Of a stretch of 64,000 bases of DNA, positions 60,753 to 64,000 are shown piece after piece. Each line of letters starts with the position of its first letter. The stretch's first letter is position 1. The DNA lies in contig OX485809.1 in the NCBI GenBank assembly GCA_950295325.1, positions 8,804,001 to 8,868,000 on the forward strand, read 5' to 3'. The notes under the pieces are model-generated. The model did no database searches, was not told the DNA's origin, and saw only the letters and a program-made list of their open reading frames with translations. The stretch is from Polytrichum commune (lineage: Eukaryota; Streptophyta; Polytrichopsida; Polytrichales; Polytrichaceae). A program made the translations under genes and the position numbers.

Positions 60753-61100
60753 GGGCCGGTTCACACTATGGCCAAACTTCGAGAGGAGAAGCGTTTGGAC
60801 CAATGAAAATGCAGAAATGTCCAAAGTCCGTCCTCTCGGCCTTCACACTAGGGGCCGAAGTCCAAAGAACGTCGCCTCCAAAAGAGCCTAGGTGGCAACA
60901 CTTTTAGGAAGTTATGGCGCCAAGAGTTCGGCCTCTCGAGCAAAGTTCGAGAGGCCGAACTTTTTTTTCATTAAAATATTCAAAATCTGAAAGTGGATTA
61001 TTTTAATATACTTTTTCAGCCCAAAGGCTTTTCCTCGACATAGTTTGGTCCAGAAAAGTGACGCTTCTCTTCTCAACTTGGGCATAGTGTGAACCGGCCC
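60753..61100. mobile_element. 348-bp MITE with GGGCCGGTTCACACTATG termini
   Basis: Both ends read GGGCCGGTTCACACTATG inward. TAA precedes the left end and CAA follows the right, a probable mutated TAA duplication. The interior contains an inverted pair TCGGCCTCTCGAG / TTCGAGAGGCCGA. Same terminus class as the 13845 and 39882 elements. Confidence 0.8.
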
Positions 61101-63055
61101 CAAATCAGTGCTTGACATCACCCTTTGAATCCCCTCACATTTGTGACTTCTTCCCACAACTTTCTTGTTGTGCGTCATATGTGGCTTTTATTGGTTTTAT
61201 GTTATGCATCTATGACCACATAGTTGTGTGTTTGCATTATGTTTTTGTTTGTTATCACACAATGCGTGCATAATTATGGACTCTCTAAAAGGCCATAATT
61301 ACCTAAATACCAGTTTTGCTTTGAAAATACTTCTACAAAACTCATGACCTTATATAAAAGGTCCAATTGTATAGATGTGTTCTTTGACTTTGTATCAATG
61401 ATTTCTCTTTATGAATGATTCATAAATCAAGCTTGTAAATCTCACTCTATCACTGATCTTGGAAATACACAAAACCTGAGGGATAACAAGGGTTAGATTC
61501 CACCAAGCCATTTAAAAACAATGACACTTCCCTCCCAAGCCTCACACTTCGCTTATTATTACAGTATCCACTTAGAACATAAGTACCAATTTATACAGAG
61601 CAAGGGTTTGGTGCATTAGCCTAGAGTATGCATCAAATAATATATAGGCTACTTCAATGCTACAAATTTGTTGCCCCTGCCTTTGAAAGTACCTATACGA
61701 GGACTTCAAAATACATGTGTGACAATGAGATTGGATGATGTACAAAATATAAATATCGTTTTGGGTTCATTACTAAACAAAGAGTTAGAGAATCTTCACT
61801 TCCACCTCATAAAGCTTTATCCACATAATTATAAAAATGCCTTTCTGGAGCCAAATTGCAACGGAATACTTCATGATGGAAAGGTGTGGGGTTCATGGAA
61901 CAATTGGTGCAGAGAATTTTAACTGCATACTTTAATCTGAAATAGATTTCACCATTTTTGGTACTCAATCCTTTTTTCTTTCTTTCTTTCTCTGTCTGTA
62001 TGGATGTGTTGGATAAGGGTCGAGAATCACAAGGCTAGTTACTCAGTCCCCTCAAGTAATTTTCTGTGCATGCACTTTGTGTGCTTATATGGAGTAAGTT
62101 TGTAATAAGCGAATGCAACATCAAACTCCTCTTTCTGAAAATTTTCGGCAAGATGAGATATTTTCACCCATTCGTCCAAAGGTTCATGTCCTTCACCAAA
62201 CCAACGTGATACGTCATAGAATCAGTTGTCCAGTAAAATGAAGCTTACAAGTTCACATGTAGAATGCAAGTTACCTTAAGTCACTTCCATACCCTGGTTC
62301 CATGCCAATGCAATCAACCCAAGATGGAACTGCCGAGAAAATCTTCCCAGTTTTATTCATGAGCATTATTATTCCTACACCTTTGATCTGTGTCTCCCTG
62401 GCAACTTCATCTTATTAGAGACTACTGTACCATCTTCTGTCCAAGATACATGTCCAACGTATATTTGTGAACGAAGTTTTGATGAGTTATTCATGTATGT
62501 GTAACTCGCTATAGGAAAAAGAATGTGAAAATTTATGTAGAGAGTCGAATTTTAGGGTCGGCAGATTGATTCATTGAACATATGAGGTTGGATGTAGATA
62601 ATAGATAGACGCACCGATTGGTTGCTGCTATTGGAAATGCCCAGGCATTTATGCTCATAGCTGTACTTGGTAAATTTCATATCTCTACTTCATGAATTTG
62701 ATAATGTAGTTAGTTTCTCATGTTCTCGTAAATAGACATTTTAACATAGGAGTTGATGAATTCAAGACCTTGATTCTATTTGACTTATGAATCTCGTATG
62801 CTAACAAAGAAAGGGCAAGGGCATATTCTTAATGGTCTTGAAAGCACAATGTTATCAGAACAAAGAAACATGTGGCCATTTAAGTATACGGAGAACAACT
62901 TCTACAACCTCAGAAGTCAACCTCACCTGCATGGGATCAGATATAGATTCCTACGTTGTCAATATGTTTGAATAGTATGTCCATCCCCAAAAACAGTCCC
63001 AAGGCGTCGCAGGCCACTTGAAACTTATGTGAAGGCCGTACCGACTTTACAATTT
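61101..63055. other. Intergenic, no gene recognised
   Basis: AT-rich. A short TTTC microsatellite lies at about 61976-61991. No conserved protein is seen. Confidence 0.5.
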
Positions 63056-64000
63056 TGTGCAATTCTACTCCCTTGCTCAAGAATCGAGCACAGTTATCCT
63101 TTATTCATCTTCTGGCGATCTTCTGTCGTTCCCATACGCATCCTGCAAGAGTATTGATCGTCGCACAATGTTTTCGAAGATGTCAATGGTCTCTCACATT
63201 GTGCTTGTTGGCATATTTCGAAAGTACCGCAACTCGTCCTTTAAAGAACAAATTGCCAAAGTTGGTATGCTGTGGCGCTCTTGGTTTCGTGTGACTTGCC
63301 GGTTAGTACTTTATTCTTATGCCTGTTACTTCGAAGAGTATACTGGACAGTGGCAAAATTTGTGGCGAATTCTATGCTCGGCAGTCTGAAAGTCTCGTTT
63401 AAAAAGTAAACTTCGAGGCATTGTTTTTCATATTCTGACCTAAATTGACGCCGAAATGTACAAATCACCAAAACTAACGCATCTTCTGTCCTTCCAACAA
63501 CACATCTCGAGAGCTGCTGGCGAACATAACTGCTGTGCTCTTGGGTTTGCGTAACTCGCCGCTCAGTAGTAATTCTTGTGCCTGTTACTTCGAAGAGCAC
63601 ACAGGACAGTGGCAAAATTTGTGGCAACTTCTATGTTGGCAGTGGAGGAGCGATAGATAATTGCCATCGCCAGGCCTGATGGAAGAGACAGTGTAGTACC
63701 CTAGGGTTCTATCCGGGAATTAGGAACTTGGGACCTAGTGTCTTCCGAAACAAGAGCAGTTTGAAATTCTCATTGAAAACATGAAATGCAAGGACATTCT
63801 TGTCGTTCCTACATGAATCGAAGCCCAAATGCACACATCACAGATAGTAACGCAATTTTGGCTCTTCAATGAACAATTATCCAGAACTGCTGGCGAGCTT
63901 AAATGCTGTGCTCTTGGTTTTGTGTGACTTGCAGGTCAGTACTTATTCATGTACCTGTTACGTCGAAGAGAATATATACCAGCGTCAGAATTTGTTGCAA
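63056..64000 (+). repeat. Degenerate tandem repeats reaching the right edge
   Basis: Blocks such as GTGTGACTTGC-GGT-AGTA, GCCTGTTACTTCGAAGAG and GGACAGTGGCAAAATTTGTGGC recur at about 63285, 63545 and 63918 (spacing about 260 and 370 bp). Interspersed AGAGCTGCTGGCGA blocks also recur. The right boundary is not in the window. No function is recognised. Confidence 0.7.

Noticed and set aside
7111-64000. tRNA, rRNA or CRISPR features
   Set aside because: No cloverleaf, ribosomal core or regularly spaced repeat array was seen by eye; a covariance-model scan could not be run here.

Overview
The window looks like nuclear DNA of a land plant, possibly a seed-free one (the exact lineage cannot be fixed from sequence alone). 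The evidence is spliceosomal genes with plant-type introns, plant-type LARP1 and ABCF4 proteins, and gene-poor intergenic DNA filled with decayed plant transposons (CACTA, PIF/Harbinger, pogo-like, and many MITEs). Only three host genes are supported.

Layout. 1-6657 (minus): ten in-phase exons of LARP1, the La-related translational regulator; its C-terminal DM15 part lies off the left edge. 6658-7110: LARP1 leader and promoter, with a telo-box. 7111-16389: intergenic DNA with dispersed repeats, two pogo-like relics (10678-11278, 14515-15295), two MITEs (12063-12549, 13845-14201) and the left end of a third pogo relic. 16390-29474: one 13.1-kb CACTA (En/Spm) element with matching termini and an AAA target duplication. 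It carries a damaged TNP2 transposase on the minus strand and, transcribed divergently, an apparently intact six-exon TNPA/Transposase_24-type gene on the plus strand. A 3.0-kb intron of that second gene contains a captured fragment of the nucleoporin gene NUP205, degenerate tandem repeats, and a nested 1.4-kb CACTA element built on three 349-bp repeats.

29475-49667: the other side of the interrupted pogo relic, a pogo relic with DDE remains (30348-32320), several MITEs, a foldback element (39882-40953), a PIF/Harbinger transposase relic (about 42900-43510), and long AT-rich stretches with no recognisable gene. 49668-50982 (minus): two core exons of a divergent UMP-CMP/adenylate-kinase-family protein, with duplicated sequence in its intron and upstream. 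52202-56275: a MITE, another pogo-type element, a TAA-flanked MITE, an array of seven short palindromes and a 111-bp hairpin. 56761-58935 (plus): uninterrupted ABCF4 gene. 58936-64000: no gene recognised; one MITE and degenerate tandem repeats at the right edge.

Functional links. LARP1 and ABCF4 both act in translation, and both carry a telo-box upstream, as plant translation genes often do. The PIF/Harbinger relic is a plausible source family for the several TAA-flanked MITEs. Exon limits given here were read by eye from splice sites and codon phase, without transcript evidence.
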